NCBI RefSeq assembly: GCF_017643905.1
Contig: NZ_JAEPMO010000024.1
Location: 1 to 36,045, forward strand
DNA length: 36,045 nucleotides
Origin: Marivita sp.
GTDB lineage: Bacteria > Pseudomonadota > Alphaproteobacteria > Rhodobacterales > Rhodobacteraceae
Direction: 5' to 3'
Shown piece by piece: positions 24,477 to 32,728 of this stretch. Numbering within the stretch: the stretch's first letter is position 1; the number at the start of each line of letters is the position of its first letter. Under the pieces are notes generated by a model. The model was given only the letters and a program-made list of their open reading frames with translations, was not told where the DNA came from and made no database searches. The position numbers and the translations under genes are program-made.

Positions 24477-25949
24477 TCACTCTACGGTGGCGGCGTGGTG
24501 CATCACGTGAAAGATCACATTCTGCTCGATCGTGCCGTCAAGAAGATGCGCCCAGGGACCCTTGGCATAGACTGCCACGTCTTCGCCGGCGTGAGTTTCC
24601 GACGACTTGGGGACCAACGCCTGCTGTGGGTAGTCGAGATCAGTCGCATTTTCTTCGGTTACGTTCGGACGGGTGCCGAAGAAGGAACCATCGGGCTGCT
24701 CGATCAGAACCGAGCCGGGGCCATTCAGGTAACCCGCAACAGTGTAGGGCTTGCCGTCCGAAGCAAGCTCAGGTTCGCCATTGTGGCCGACACCGGAACC
24801 GTCGATGCCCATGCAAAGGCCCAAGATGTTGGAGCCGCGTCCGCAATAGCCGTTGAACGAAATCGCGTGCTCGTGATCAGCAGTGACAATGATCAGTGTG
24901 TCCGCGTCATCAGTCATTTCGTCGGCCATGGCCACGGCGTCGGCGAATGCCTTCTGGTCTCGCACCACGCGGGCAAGGTTGCCGGCGTGGTTGGCATGGT
25001 CCACGCGGCCCGCTTCGACCTGCAGGAAGTAGCCGTTGTCGCTTGCCTTGGCCGACAGCGCGCTGATTGCAGCGGCGGTCATCTCGGCGAGGCTCGGTTC
25101 GTCGGCGCGGTCAGCTTCGTACATCATGTGGCTGTTTTCGAACAGGCCCAAGATCGGCGTACCATCCAGTGGCGCGGCCTCGAACGACGCCTGATCGGAC
25201 GCGAAATGCGCGCCGAGCGATTGCGCCCGCTCGATCAGGTTGACGCCATCCTCACGGCGGCCGCCTTCATTGCTGTGGAAATTGCGCAAGCCACCGCCCA
25301 TGGCGACGTCGACGATGCCGGCTTCCATCGCGTCGATCAGCTGTGTCGCAATGTCCTTCTGAGTGTCGCAACCCTCCGGAACCGACGCTTCAAAGTTGCG
25401 GTCCACGGACTTGGCATAGGCCGACGCGGGCGTTGCGTGCGTGATGCGCGCAGTGGACACGATGCCCGTTTCCTTGCCCATCTCGGTCATGATCTCGTTC
25501 ATCGACGCCACAGTGTTGCCCGGCAGGGTCGAGCAGTCGCCGCGCACGACGTTTTCATTAACGCCGATGATCCCAGCCTTGGTCTTGACGCCCGACATCA
25601 TCGCAGTGCCGGTGCCGGCGCTGTCTGGGGTCTGGGCGTTAACGTTGTAGGTCTTGACCAGCGCAAGATTTGGGAAAGCCTCGAATGGCTGGACGTATTC
25701 ATCGCCAAATCCGCCTTCCTGCTGGCCTGCGAACAGGCGCGAGGCGTAGTTGGTGCCGACGCCGTTCCCGTCCGAGATCAGCAGGATCACGTTCAGCGCG
25801 CGGTTGGTGTTCACCTGCTTAGCCAGTTCGGCCTGCAGACGTGCTTGACCGGCAACGAACCATTCGTTGTCGGCTTGCGGCAGGTCCTGCGCGTACACAG
25901 CGCCCGCTGCGGTCAGGGCGAGTACGGAAGCTACGATTGTCTTTTTCAT
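24477..25949 (-). CDS. phoA: PhoA-type alkaline phosphatase
   Basis: This 490-aa secreted alkaline phosphatase begins with a Sec signal peptide ending AVYAQD (about residue 20). The nucleophile is Ser110 in QTPDSAGTGTA. Metal-site residues are visible in the LLISDGNG, VEAGRVDHANHAGN, VTADHEHA and ETHAGEDVAVYAKGP segments. It hydrolyses phosphate monoesters in the periplasm using two Zn2+ and one Mg2+, releasing phosphate. A GAGGGAAA Shine-Dalgarno precedes ATG 25949. I saw no convincing Pho box upstream. The neighbouring His-rich/ABC operon could help supply its zinc, but a hairpin separates them. Confidence 0.93.
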   Translation of the reverse strand: MKKTIVASVLALTAAGAVYAQDLPQADNEWFVAGQARLQAELAKQVNTNRALNVILLISDGNGVGTNYASRLFAGQQEGGFGDEYVQPFEAFPNLALVKTYNVNAQTPDSAGTGTAMMSGVKTKAGIIGVNENVVRGDCSTLPGNTVASMNEIMTEMGKETGIVSTARITHATPASAYAKSVDRNFEASVPEGCDTQKDIATQLIDAMEAGIVDVAMGGGLRNFHSNEGGRREDGVNLIERAQSLGAHFASDQASFEAAPLDGTPILGLFENSHMMYEADRADEPSLAEMTAAAISALSAKASDNGYFLQVEAGRVDHANHAGNLARVVRDQKAFADAVAMADEMTDDADTLIIVTADHEHAISFNGYCGRGSNILGLCMGIDGSGVGHNGEPELASDGKPYTVAGYLNGPGSVLIEQPDGSFFGTRPNVTEENATDLDYPQQALVPKSSETHAGEDVAVYAKGPWAHLLDGTIEQNVIFHVMHHAATVE

Positions 25950-26028
25950 GGAATTTCCCTCAGATGGGACGCATGCGGCAGCGTCATGAAGCTGCTGACT
26001 AGGTCCTTCACGTGACTGTCAGGTGTCG

Positions 26029-26355
26029 CTAAGGAAACAGTTTTTTAAAATGTGGCTCCGTAAAAAAGTAGTCGTGCCAGCGCCTCAAGGACGAAGGATG
26101 AACCGGAGGGCGGTGCTGGAAGAAAGTCCCGCCTGTGAAGAAATGAAAATATAGGCTCTCCACCCAGCGGTCGATCAGGGCCTCATCGGACAGGCCATGC
26201 AGATACTGCAAGTACATCAGCCCTGCTACCAATCGCGGGGGTATGGCTGGTCGCCCCGTCGTCGTCGAAAAGAACCTGGCCCATTCCTGACCTGAGGATA
26301 AACCACACCGTTTGATGAACTGCAAAACGGCTAAAGCAAGTGTATTTCGGCGCAC
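26029..26355 (-). pseudogene. IS5-family transposase, N-terminal fragment
   Basis: The frame encodes 108 residues with the N-terminal signature of IS5-family transposases: GRPAIPPRLVAGLMYLQYLHGLSDEALIDRWVES, then YFHFFTGGTFFQHR and HPSSLRRWHDY. In an intact element this domain is followed by a catalytic DDE domain of over 250 residues. Here the frame diverges after the PSSLRRW motif and stops about 13 codons later, next to the alkaline phosphatase promoter. No DDE domain, and no intact ends, were found nearby. It is a dead remnant that marks past transposition in the island. Confidence 0.85.
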
Positions 26356-26361
26356 ACGTCA

Positions 26362-26520
26362 TCACTTCTCAAGCCGATACGGCTCACAATATTCTCGTCG
26401 ACATTCAAATGCGAGTTTACCTAATTCGAAAACAGGTTTTAAATCCAGCTCGGGTTCCACGGTAGCACTGGACTGCTTCAGGCACGCAATGACTTCGCGA
26501 ATGACAGCAGCACGGTTCAT
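26362..26520 (-). CDS. Possible 52-aa hypothetical protein (weak call)
   Basis: Too short for the ORF track. The frame starts MNRAAVIREVIACLKQ and ends CRREYCEPYRLEK, with a plausible amphipathic helix but no recognised family and no clear Shine-Dalgarno. It lies beside the transposase fragment and could be a remnant. The remaining stretch to 26705 shows no other supported coding sequence. Confidence 0.25.
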   Translation of the reverse strand: MNRAAVIREVIACLKQSSATVEPELDLKPVFELGKLAFECRREYCEPYRLEK

Positions 26521-26705
26521 TGTAAATAAGACTTCGTAGCCAGAAAACCACCTACGGCTTCCCGTAAATCAAGCAAAATTTGTTCGTTGGGTGAAACGCT
26601 GGAAACCAAGGGATAGCGCGATTGAGGCAAGATGCATGAGAGAAAGGACACCATAATCGCGGCCTGCAAGCTTCGGACAAGGCAACTGCCTGCTCAATCA
26701 TGTCT

Positions 26706-26879
26706 TCACCCTCCGAAGCCGACCAAGAACGCGAGAAACCCCAAAAAGGCGAGCGCCACAAGCGCCGAAAAGTTGAGGAATAAACGGCTGGTGAGGATGC
26801 GGAACAGAAGAACAAGCAGCCCTATCGCAACCATGCCGGCTAAGATGAGAAAGAGCAGTCCTGCGACAATCTCCGACAC
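26706..26879 (-). CDS. 57-aa small membrane protein, last gene of the exoI-HEPN operon (not in the ORF track)
   Basis: A GTG start (26879) gives 57 residues, MSEIVAGLLFLILAG... to ...FLAFLVGFGG, nearly all hydrophobic and able to form two membrane helices. A TGGGGA Shine-Dalgarno lies about 6 nt upstream, and the gene starts 12 bp after the stop of the HEPN gene on the same strand, which supports operon membership. The overlapping ORF-track frames at 26552-26925 are shadows. A small membrane protein beside a HEPN protein could be a membrane anchor, a pore-forming effector or an immunity partner; none can be shown. Confidence 0.55.
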   Translation of the reverse strand: MSEIVAGLLFLILAGMVAIGLLVLLFRILTSRLFLNFSALVALAFLGFLAFLVGFGG

Positions 26880-26891
26880 CTGGCGTCCCCA

Positions 26892-27569
26892 TCAATCCAC
26901 AACGGGATAATAAGGCGCACCCCAATCTTCGTTTGGGTTCGACATCATCGTGTCGACAAAGACGGGCAGAAGGCTCAGCAGCAACTCTGCCCCATTACGC
27001 ACCTGTTTACGGTTTACCTGACTGTTCCAGGTTGCGCCACCATGCACAAGCTGGTTGCGCAGTACATAGAGCCTGTCGAAGAGAATGCTCATCAGCTTCG
27101 CGGTCTCCTGCCCCTCGATCGCATATTGCGCGGCCTTCTTGGCGTTCTCGAAGCGCAGTTCCCAGTTGCCATACTGGGCATCGCCATTGTGGAATTTCCA
27201 GAACGGGCTGAAGATGTATTTGTTGTCCAGAAGCTCGGCCACCACCCCTTCGAAGTGGTGCCAGATTTCATGACCGATACGACCTTTTGGGTCGCACAGC
27301 ACAAGCGCGTCGAAGAAGTTCTGAAAATCTGCGCGCGCGAATGACCCTGGATCATCCCCCAAGTCCTTCGCGTAGGCGGCGTTGAAGGCAATCCAGCTGA
27401 AGATGAACGCGGCGTCAGGGTCTTCATCGATCAATGCTGCCGCCCGGGCGATCCAACTGATGGACCGGTGCGTGCGCAGGTTCAGCTCCGGGGAATTCTG
27501 TTCGCGCAACTGCCGGTGCTTGTCCCGCAAGTAATCGAATTCGTTCGATACCTCTGCCATCACGCTCAT
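26892..27569 (-). CDS. HEPN-domain protein (ApeA-like), putative RNase
   Basis: This 225-aa mostly helical protein has the HEPN hallmark RX4H, here Arg171-NQLV-His176 in LRNQLVHGG, near the end of a long helical region. HEPN domains with this motif are often metal-independent RNases in toxin-antitoxin, CRISPR-associated and anti-phage systems. The N-terminal half (WIARAAALIDED..., FIFSWIAFNAAY) fits the ApeA/RiboL-PSP-like HEPN style. Its ATG overlaps the stop of the 158-aa gene (ATGA), so it is translationally coupled to it. Activity and target are inferred. Confidence 0.75.
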   Translation of the reverse strand: MSVMAEVSNEFDYLRDKHRQLREQNSPELNLRTHRSISWIARAAALIDEDPDAAFIFSWIAFNAAYAKDLGDDPGSFARADFQNFFDALVLCDPKGRIGHEIWHHFEGVVAELLDNKYIFSPFWKFHNGDAQYGNWELRFENAKKAAQYAIEGQETAKLMSILFDRLYVLRNQLVHGGATWNSQVNRKQVRNGAELLLSLLPVFVDTMMSNPNEDWGAPYYPVVD

Positions 27570-28042
27570 GCTCCCAGTCTACGCGCAATGGCATTTCCGA
27601 GGCGCGACGTGATCAGCGCCCAGACGGTACCGCCGCCCGTGCCCGCGCCACCGTCACCCCAACGTTCACTTCTCATGGCATAATGCAGGATCCTTCGCAG
27701 GTCGCGCAGGCAGAGAGACTCGACAAGCTCGAGATTGTTCACGAGCTTTCGCATGAACTCTAGCACCGGCGTTTTTTTCGGGTCCCCCATGTCCTCCCCC
27801 TCATCGCGGCAGACAAAGCCACAGGAATGGGCCGCATTCATGAAGACGGACCATTCAGCCCAATAGATCGGTCGAAGCCGCTCTTCGCGCGAAGCACTTT
27901 CATACCGGTCCACCAAATCCCGCAAGCGCGCCCCAACGAACCGCACCTGTTGGATGGTCAGCTTTTCTTGAAGACTGAACGGAGCATCACGAATATCAGG
28001 ATCATTTTCCAGTGCTCGCATCTTCAGAACGGCTCCCCACAT
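27566..28042 (-). CDS. Hypothetical protein between exoI and HEPN genes
   Basis: This 158-aa protein is not recognised. It looks helical and charged, with a Cys-containing middle (HSCGFVCRDEGEDMGD) and a Gly-rich segment (GDGGAGTGGGT) before the C-terminus. The start at 28042 overlaps the exoI stop by 19 bp; an alternative ATG at 28021 would abut it. It overlaps the HEPN gene by 4 bp. Such tight coupling on both sides suggests that it works stoichiometrically with the HEPN protein, for example as an inhibitor or a sensor subunit. Confidence 0.65.
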   Translation of the reverse strand: MWGAVLKMRALENDPDIRDAPFSLQEKLTIQQVRFVGARLRDLVDRYESASREERLRPIYWAEWSVFMNAAHSCGFVCRDEGEDMGDPKKTPVLEFMRKLVNNLELVESLCLRDLRRILHYAMRSERWGDGGAGTGGGTVWALITSRLGNAIARRLGA

Positions 28043-29409
28043 GTGATGCTGGACCCTAGCGCAACTATGAATGCTTCGATTTCTTCAAGCATGGAGGGAT
28101 CCTGCGATTCTGCTACTTGCAGCTCCAAGAGCGCCTGGCGCGCATGCTCAAACGTCATCCATCCAGCCCCGGTGTCTGCGCTCCATCGCTCGCTTCGCCA
28201 CGCAATGTACCGGCGATGGTCACTGTCTGACAGCAGGTTGGGCGCGTAGAATGCGACAAGCCTCGCACCAAGCTGGCGCAAGCGGGCGTCTTCGAACGTT
28301 GCTACGATTTCTTGCCGACGCGGCCAATCAGCCCCCTGAAACTCCTTGAGCCGTGCCTTGTCGTTCCAGCTGTAGAAGCCGTTGAAAATCTGCTGTTCGA
28401 CATGCCGTGGCGTAGCGTCGGGTTCGGCTGGGTAACGCGTGGCCATCGCAGAGATCAGCCGCTGCCGTAATTCGGGCCCCTCTGCGAGCGCCCGGGCCCT
28501 GCGCTGATACTCATCCGTCAAGGTCAGCGGTGGTAAGAGCACCGGGATCTTGTTGATCGAGATCGACCGCAGGAGACGTGGCTCAGCGTCCCTGGCGGCC
28601 ATCAAGTCCTGGTCAGACGCCATAATCAACGCTTGCGGGTCCATCGCATCGAGATCGAAGAGATAGGCTTGGTTCTGGTTCTTGGCGGCATAGCCGCAGA
28701 GGCAACCCATGATTGCCTTTGAGGGAGCGTCTCCAAAGCGCCCAATCAACTCGATTGGCTCATACCGGTCCAGCTGCACCTGAACATGTCTTTTGTCGCG
28801 ATTGGCAAGAAGCTGGCCCCAGAGATCGGGCGCACGCTCTGCGATCAGCCGTGCGATGTGGATCGTCGCCTCCACGTCCCCCAAAGCATCATGTGCGTTG
28901 TGCCCCTTAAAACCATTCTCCGGTGCAAGGCGATCGAGCTTGAAGCGGACCCGACCTGTGTCATCCATTGGCCAGGTGAATTGGTCGGGGTGGCGCTGAA
29001 ACATCGCGAATACGGCCGTCATGATGTCGAAGCGCGTGTTGCCATTGAACTGGGTTGCAAAAATCTCAGCCTGCAGATTCTGATAGAATAGCTGGCGCAA
29101 CATTTCTTCATCAAAACGGATGCTGTTGAACCCCGTCCAGATCGCAGGGGACCAACGTGAGACCAGCGCAATCAACTTCTGTGCGAACTCAAACAAGCTC
29201 GGCAACTGTGGATCGACGATTTGAAGGGGTCGCAACCCAGTGACGACTAACGCCTGCGGCGATGGAATGACGTGCGGTGCCAGGCGGCAGCGCAGGTTCA
29301 CCCGCTCGATCTCCTTGAAGTTCAAGTCTGTAAGGATCGCTGCAAATTGCAGAGGATGGTCGAACGCTGTCGACGTGCCCGTGGTTTCAAGATCGTAAAA
29401 CGCAAAGTT
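28024..29409 (-). CDS. Exonuclease I homologue (SbcB-like, DEDDh)
   Basis: This 461-aa protein is close in length to E. coli exonuclease I. DEDDh motifs: Asp7/Glu9 in FYDLETTGT, Asp in GFNSIRFDEEML, and His/Asp in GHNAHDALGDVEAT. After the exonuclease domain comes an SH3-like and C-terminal helical region as in SbcB (NKIPVLLPP, FYSWNDKARL). It should degrade single-stranded DNA 3' to 5'. ATG 29409 (MNFAFYDLETTG) is chosen because the catalytic motif must sit near the N-terminus. It leads an operon with an unknown protein, a HEPN protein and a small membrane ORF, so it may be a defence component rather than the housekeeping sbcB. Confidence 0.9.
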   Translation of the reverse strand, partial: NFAFYDLETTGTSTAFDHPLQFAAILTDLNFKEIERVNLRCRLAPHVIPSPQALVVTGLRPLQIVDPQLPSLFEFAQKLIALVSRWSPAIWTGFNSIRFDEEMLRQLFYQNLQAEIFATQFNGNTRFDIMTAVFAMFQRHPDQFTWPMDDTGRVRFKLDRLAPENGFKGHNAHDALGDVEATIHIARLIAERAPDLWGQLLANRDKRHVQVQLDRYEPIELIGRFGDAPSKAIMGCLCGYAAKNQNQAYLFDLDAMDPQALIMASDQDLMAARDAEPRLLRSISINKIPVLLPPLTLTDEYQRRARALAEGPELRQRLISAMATRYPAEPDATPRHVEQQIFNGFYSWNDKARLKEFQGADWPRRQEIVATFEDARLRQLGARLVAFYAPNLLSDSDHRRYIAWRSERWSADTGAGWMTFEHARQALLELQVAESQDPSMLEEIEAFIVALGSSITCGEPF

Positions 29410-29486
29410 CATAAGGGTACATAAGCGGAACAAGCAATCAGGTCACGAGGTTTTCCGGGTCAGGTAACCGGAGTACGTCCGTATTT

Positions 29487-29507
29487 GACATACGCACGTG
29501 ATATGTC
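29487..29507. promoter_or_regulatory. 21-bp dyad GACATA-N9-TATGTC between the exoI and AAA operons
   Basis: A perfect 6-bp inverted repeat with 9-nt spacing, and CACGTG inside the spacer, overlaps a TTGACA (-35 consensus, 29485-29490) that points toward the AAA gene. It lies in the 121-bp gap between the two divergent operons. The WYL protein encoded in the AAA operon is the natural candidate ligand. No good -10 element at proper spacing is visible, so promoter assignment is weak; the dyad itself is certain. Confidence 0.5.
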
Positions 29508-29530
29508 TTGCGGATCATCAAGGAGGCCGC

Positions 29531-31567
29531 ATGAAAAACAAGTACGAACAGGCATATTTAATCGAATTAGCAACACGAATTGCCTTACAATTTCGCGCAA
29601 GAAGCATTGCCGCACAAGAATTGTCAAACTGGATGGAAAATTTCGATTTAGGTTTCGACTGGAATCCCGATTTTGACACTTACAAACAAAAAGGTGTTCC
29701 AGCGGATATTTGGAGTCAACTACGGGGCCTCCTAACTGAGCTGGACAGAACAAAGTTTGAACCAAAACCGGATGCACTTGGTCGCAACATTAACGTTCTG
29801 GCCACTCATGTTGCTTTGAATTCCGATGAACAGGTAATTTTCGAACTGGCCGTTCGCGCAACACGCAATGGCCCTGTCCGGTCGTTGTGCACCGGTCTTG
29901 TCGACGACGCTCGGCTTTCGGTGGAGGATGCAATTACAAGTCTTACGGGCCTTCCATCCGCAAGCGTTCGCCGGTCCCTATCATACTCCGGTCGCTTGTT
30001 ATCTTCGGGTCTAGTGCAATTCGAAAAGCACCCTTTTCATGGGCTTGGACTTGCTCCGCTGAATCTCATTGTAGAAGCCCTCGAACCCCCTTCGCGCAGT
30101 CTGGACGATATCCTGAGCAAACTATTCGCCCCTGTCAGCTCCACGACGTTAGCCTGGGAGGATTTCGAGCATCTTGGCGCTGGGCGCGACTTTGCCTTCC
30201 GCCTGCTGCGCGGTGCTCTTGATCGCTGCGAAAAGGGCGTGAACATTCTGCTACACGGAGCCCCCGGGACCGGCAAAACGGAGTTCTGCAAGGCGCTTGC
30301 AGAGCGCCTCGGTGCGGGATTGCATGCTGTCGGTGAGGCTGATGATGAGGGCGACGAACCATCCCGTTCCGAACGTCTGCAGCAATTGCGTCTCGGTCAA
30401 CGGCTGCTTACTGATCAGGGAAACAGCCTGATCCTCTTCGACGAAATGGAAGACCTGTTTCCCGGGCTCGACAATGGCCCCTTTGGTCTGTCGCTCCGCC
30501 GCTCCGGCTCGAAAGTCCACGTCAACAGGCTATTAGAAAACAACCCAATCCCAACATCGTGGACGACCAACAACATCAGGGACTGCGATCCAGCATTCCT
30601 CCGACGGATTTCCTTCACGCTGGAGTTGCGCACACCACCAGTTTCTGTGCGCAGCCACATATGGGAGAAGCTTGCCAAGCATCACCGGGTTGCGCTGCCC
30701 AAAGACCTCTGCCTCGAACTCGCCCAAAGCATGGAAGATGCGCCTGCACTTGCCGATAGCGCACTTCGCGCAGCGCGAATTACATGCGGTGGCGCGGACG
30801 ATGTGAAGCTTGCGGCATCTGCGATTTCGCGTGCCGTGCGAGGGGGGCACACCCCACTCGTAGCACCGAGCAGTGTCAGATTTGAGCCTGAACTGGCCAA
30901 TGCTGACCATGACCTTGCACTGATCACAGAAAGGTTCGTGGCCTGCGGTCCAGCCAATACCGGTGGGCTGTGCCTCAGCGGCCCTCCCGGCACCGGCAAA
31001 AGCGCCTTTGCCCGCTATCTCGCAGACCGAATGCAGATGCCGGTCCTCGAGCGACGAGCTTCTGATCTTCTGGATCGCTATGTCGGCGGAAGCGAGCGCA
31101 ACATCGCCGATGCTTTTGCCGAAGCGCGCGACACCAACGCGTTTCTTGTATTCGATGAAGCGGACTCACTATTGGGCGCGCGCGATGGCTCAAGGCATCG
31201 CTGGGAAATCTCGCAGGTCAACGAAATGCTGACTTGGATGGAAAACCATCCCCTGCCCTTCGCCTGTACCACCAACCTCATCGAACATCTGGATCCCGCC
31301 ACGACCCGACGCTTCAGCCTCAAGATCAGCTTCTTGCCGCTGAGCGCACAGCAACGTGAAGCGTGTTTTTGTCGCTTTTTCAAATCCGATCCGCCCTTGG
31401 GGCTTTGGGAACTCGACCAACTGACGCCCGGGGACTTCGCTGTGGTGGCCAAGCGATCGAAATTGCTTGGGATCCCTGAACCCGAAGCGATCCTCGTCGA
31501 GCTGCGCCGCGAGCAGGCAGCCAAGCCTAATAGGGGGAGCCCGATAGGGTTTCGTGTTGCAAGCTGA
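29531..31567 (+). CDS. Tandem AAA+ ATPase
   Basis: This 678-aa protein has an N-terminal region of about 200 residues with no recognised fold and two AAA+ modules. The first has Walker A GAPGTGKT (about 245), Walker B LILFDEMED and a TTNNIRDCDPAFLRRI sensor/Arg region. The second has Walker A GPPGTGKS (about 485), Walker B FLVFDEADS and TTNLIEHLDPATTRRF. Both look able to bind and hydrolyse ATP. The double-ring layout resembles Cdc48/NSF-like unfoldases. A strong AGGAGG precedes ATG 29531. The first 100 codons are AT-richer than the rest. It is followed by a WYL regulator and divergent from exoI, so a role in the same defence-like module is plausible. Confidence 0.88.
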   Translation: MKNKYEQAYLIELATRIALQFRARSIAAQELSNWMENFDLGFDWNPDFDTYKQKGVPADIWSQLRGLLTELDRTKFEPKPDALGRNINVLATHVALNSDEQVIFELAVRATRNGPVRSLCTGLVDDARLSVEDAITSLTGLPSASVRRSLSYSGRLLSSGLVQFEKHPFHGLGLAPLNLIVEALEPPSRSLDDILSKLFAPVSSTTLAWEDFEHLGAGRDFAFRLLRGALDRCEKGVNILLHGAPGTGKTEFCKALAERLGAGLHAVGEADDEGDEPSRSERLQQLRLGQRLLTDQGNSLILFDEMEDLFPGLDNGPFGLSLRRSGSKVHVNRLLENNPIPTSWTTNNIRDCDPAFLRRISFTLELRTPPVSVRSHIWEKLAKHHRVALPKDLCLELAQSMEDAPALADSALRAARITCGGADDVKLAASAISRAVRGGHTPLVAPSSVRFEPELANADHDLALITERFVACGPANTGGLCLSGPPGTGKSAFARYLADRMQMPVLERRASDLLDRYVGGSERNIADAFAEARDTNAFLVFDEADSLLGARDGSRHRWEISQVNEMLTWMENHPLPFACTTNLIEHLDPATTRRFSLKISFLPLSAQQREACFCRFFKSDPPLGLWELDQLTPGDFAVVAKRSKLLGIPEPEAILVELRREQAAKPNRGSPIGFRVAS

Positions 31568-31675
31568 TCGCACGTCTCCTTACGACACCACGACAGCGCA
31601 CGAAAACGCATGTCAATGGCTCTGCTTGAAGCCATGAAATGTTTGCGCCAGTCTACGGGAATTGGAGACACCACA

Positions 31676-32665
31676 ATGCGTTATGGCCGACTCACAGATC
31701 TTGTTAGGCTGGCCATGCAGATGCAGGGCCGCGCCGATGGTCTGTCGCTGGAAGACATCAGTCAGACCTTTGAAGTGTCGCGCAGGACGGCTGAGCGGAT
31801 GCGCGATGCAATTCGTGACGCATTTCCGCAAACGGAGGAACTTTTAGAGGAAGGCGGGCGGAAGCGTTGGCGCTTGCCGCCTGGCACCGCAGGCCGCCTT
31901 GCCGACCCGACTGTAGATGATATCGCCACACTTAAGCGGGCCGCCGACCTCGCTCGACAATCGGGCGACTTTGGCACCGCTGAGCGCCTCGACATGCTAT
32001 CAGACCGGTTGCGTGCTCGCCTACCAGGCAAAAGACGAGCACAGCTTGAGCCTGATATCGCCGCACTCCTCGAGGCAGACGGCGTTGCCCTACGCCCTGG
32101 TCCCCGCGAGCGCATTCCGAGGGAAACACTGAACACTCTTCGAGAAGCAATCCTTGCGGGAGTTTGGATCGACGTTGATCATAGGTCTCGCTCATCTGGG
32201 CTTTTGAGCCGCAAAGCCCGTCTCGGTCCCCTTGCCATGCTGCTTGGTGAGGGCAGGCAGTACCTTGTGGCCTTCAGCGCCTACGCGAAGGATGTGCGTC
32301 TCTTTGCGTTGGCCGGATTCGAGCGGATCGAACTGACCGAAGATGTTTTTCAGCGCCCCGAAGATTTCGACCTATCCACCTGGATGCAGCGATCCTTCGG
32401 CATCTGGCAGGAAGATGTCTACGATGTCGTTTGGCGCTTCACGCCCGAAGCGGCAAAGGACGCGCGCCTATATTTGTTCCATCCGACACAGGTCATGACC
32501 GACGAGCCGGATGGCAGCCTTACAGTGTCATTCCGCGCAGGTGGGCTGCGCGAAATGTGCTGGCATTTGTTCCGGTGGGGAAGTTCCGTAAAGGTTGTTT
32601 CACCTCGCAAACTTCAAGAAGAACTTTCAAGGACAGTCAAAGATAACTACCCGGAGTACATCTGA
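31676..32665 (+). CDS. WYL-domain transcriptional regulator
   Basis: This 329-aa protein has an N-terminal winged helix (residues about 1-65; LSLEDISQTFEVSRRTAERMRDAI), a helical linker, and a WYL-type domain (about 160-250; ARLGPLAMLLGEGRQYLVAFSA) plus a C-terminal WCX extension (VKVVSPRKLQEELS). This is the layout of BrxR/CapW-like regulators found beside phage-defence systems. Nucleic-acid or nucleotide signals are thought to act through the WYL domain. I chose ATG 31676 (MRYGRLTDLV) because GGAG lies upstream and the ORF-track addition is unlikely. It is downstream of the tandem-AAA gene. Confidence 0.88.
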   Translation: MRYGRLTDLVRLAMQMQGRADGLSLEDISQTFEVSRRTAERMRDAIRDAFPQTEELLEEGGRKRWRLPPGTAGRLADPTVDDIATLKRAADLARQSGDFGTAERLDMLSDRLRARLPGKRRAQLEPDIAALLEADGVALRPGPRERIPRETLNTLREAILAGVWIDVDHRSRSSGLLSRKARLGPLAMLLGEGRQYLVAFSAYAKDVRLFALAGFERIELTEDVFQRPEDFDLSTWMQRSFGIWQEDVYDVVWRFTPEAAKDARLYLFHPTQVMTDEPDGSLTVSFRAGGLREMCWHLFRWGSSVKVVSPRKLQEELSRTVKDNYPEYI

Positions 32666-32728
32666 AGTGCTTGCTTAAAAAGCTGGTAACACGCACTGAA
32701 CACTGGTCACCACCTAAAAGGATTATTT

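Noticed and set aside
24495-26015. 506-aa ORF antisense to the alkaline phosphatase gene
   Set aside because: Long only because of the high-GC codon pattern of phoA on the other strand; no protein motifs.
25950-26028. Pho box upstream of the alkaline phosphatase gene
   Set aside because: Only single CTGTCA/TGACAG-like halves are present, without the paired 11-bp spacing.
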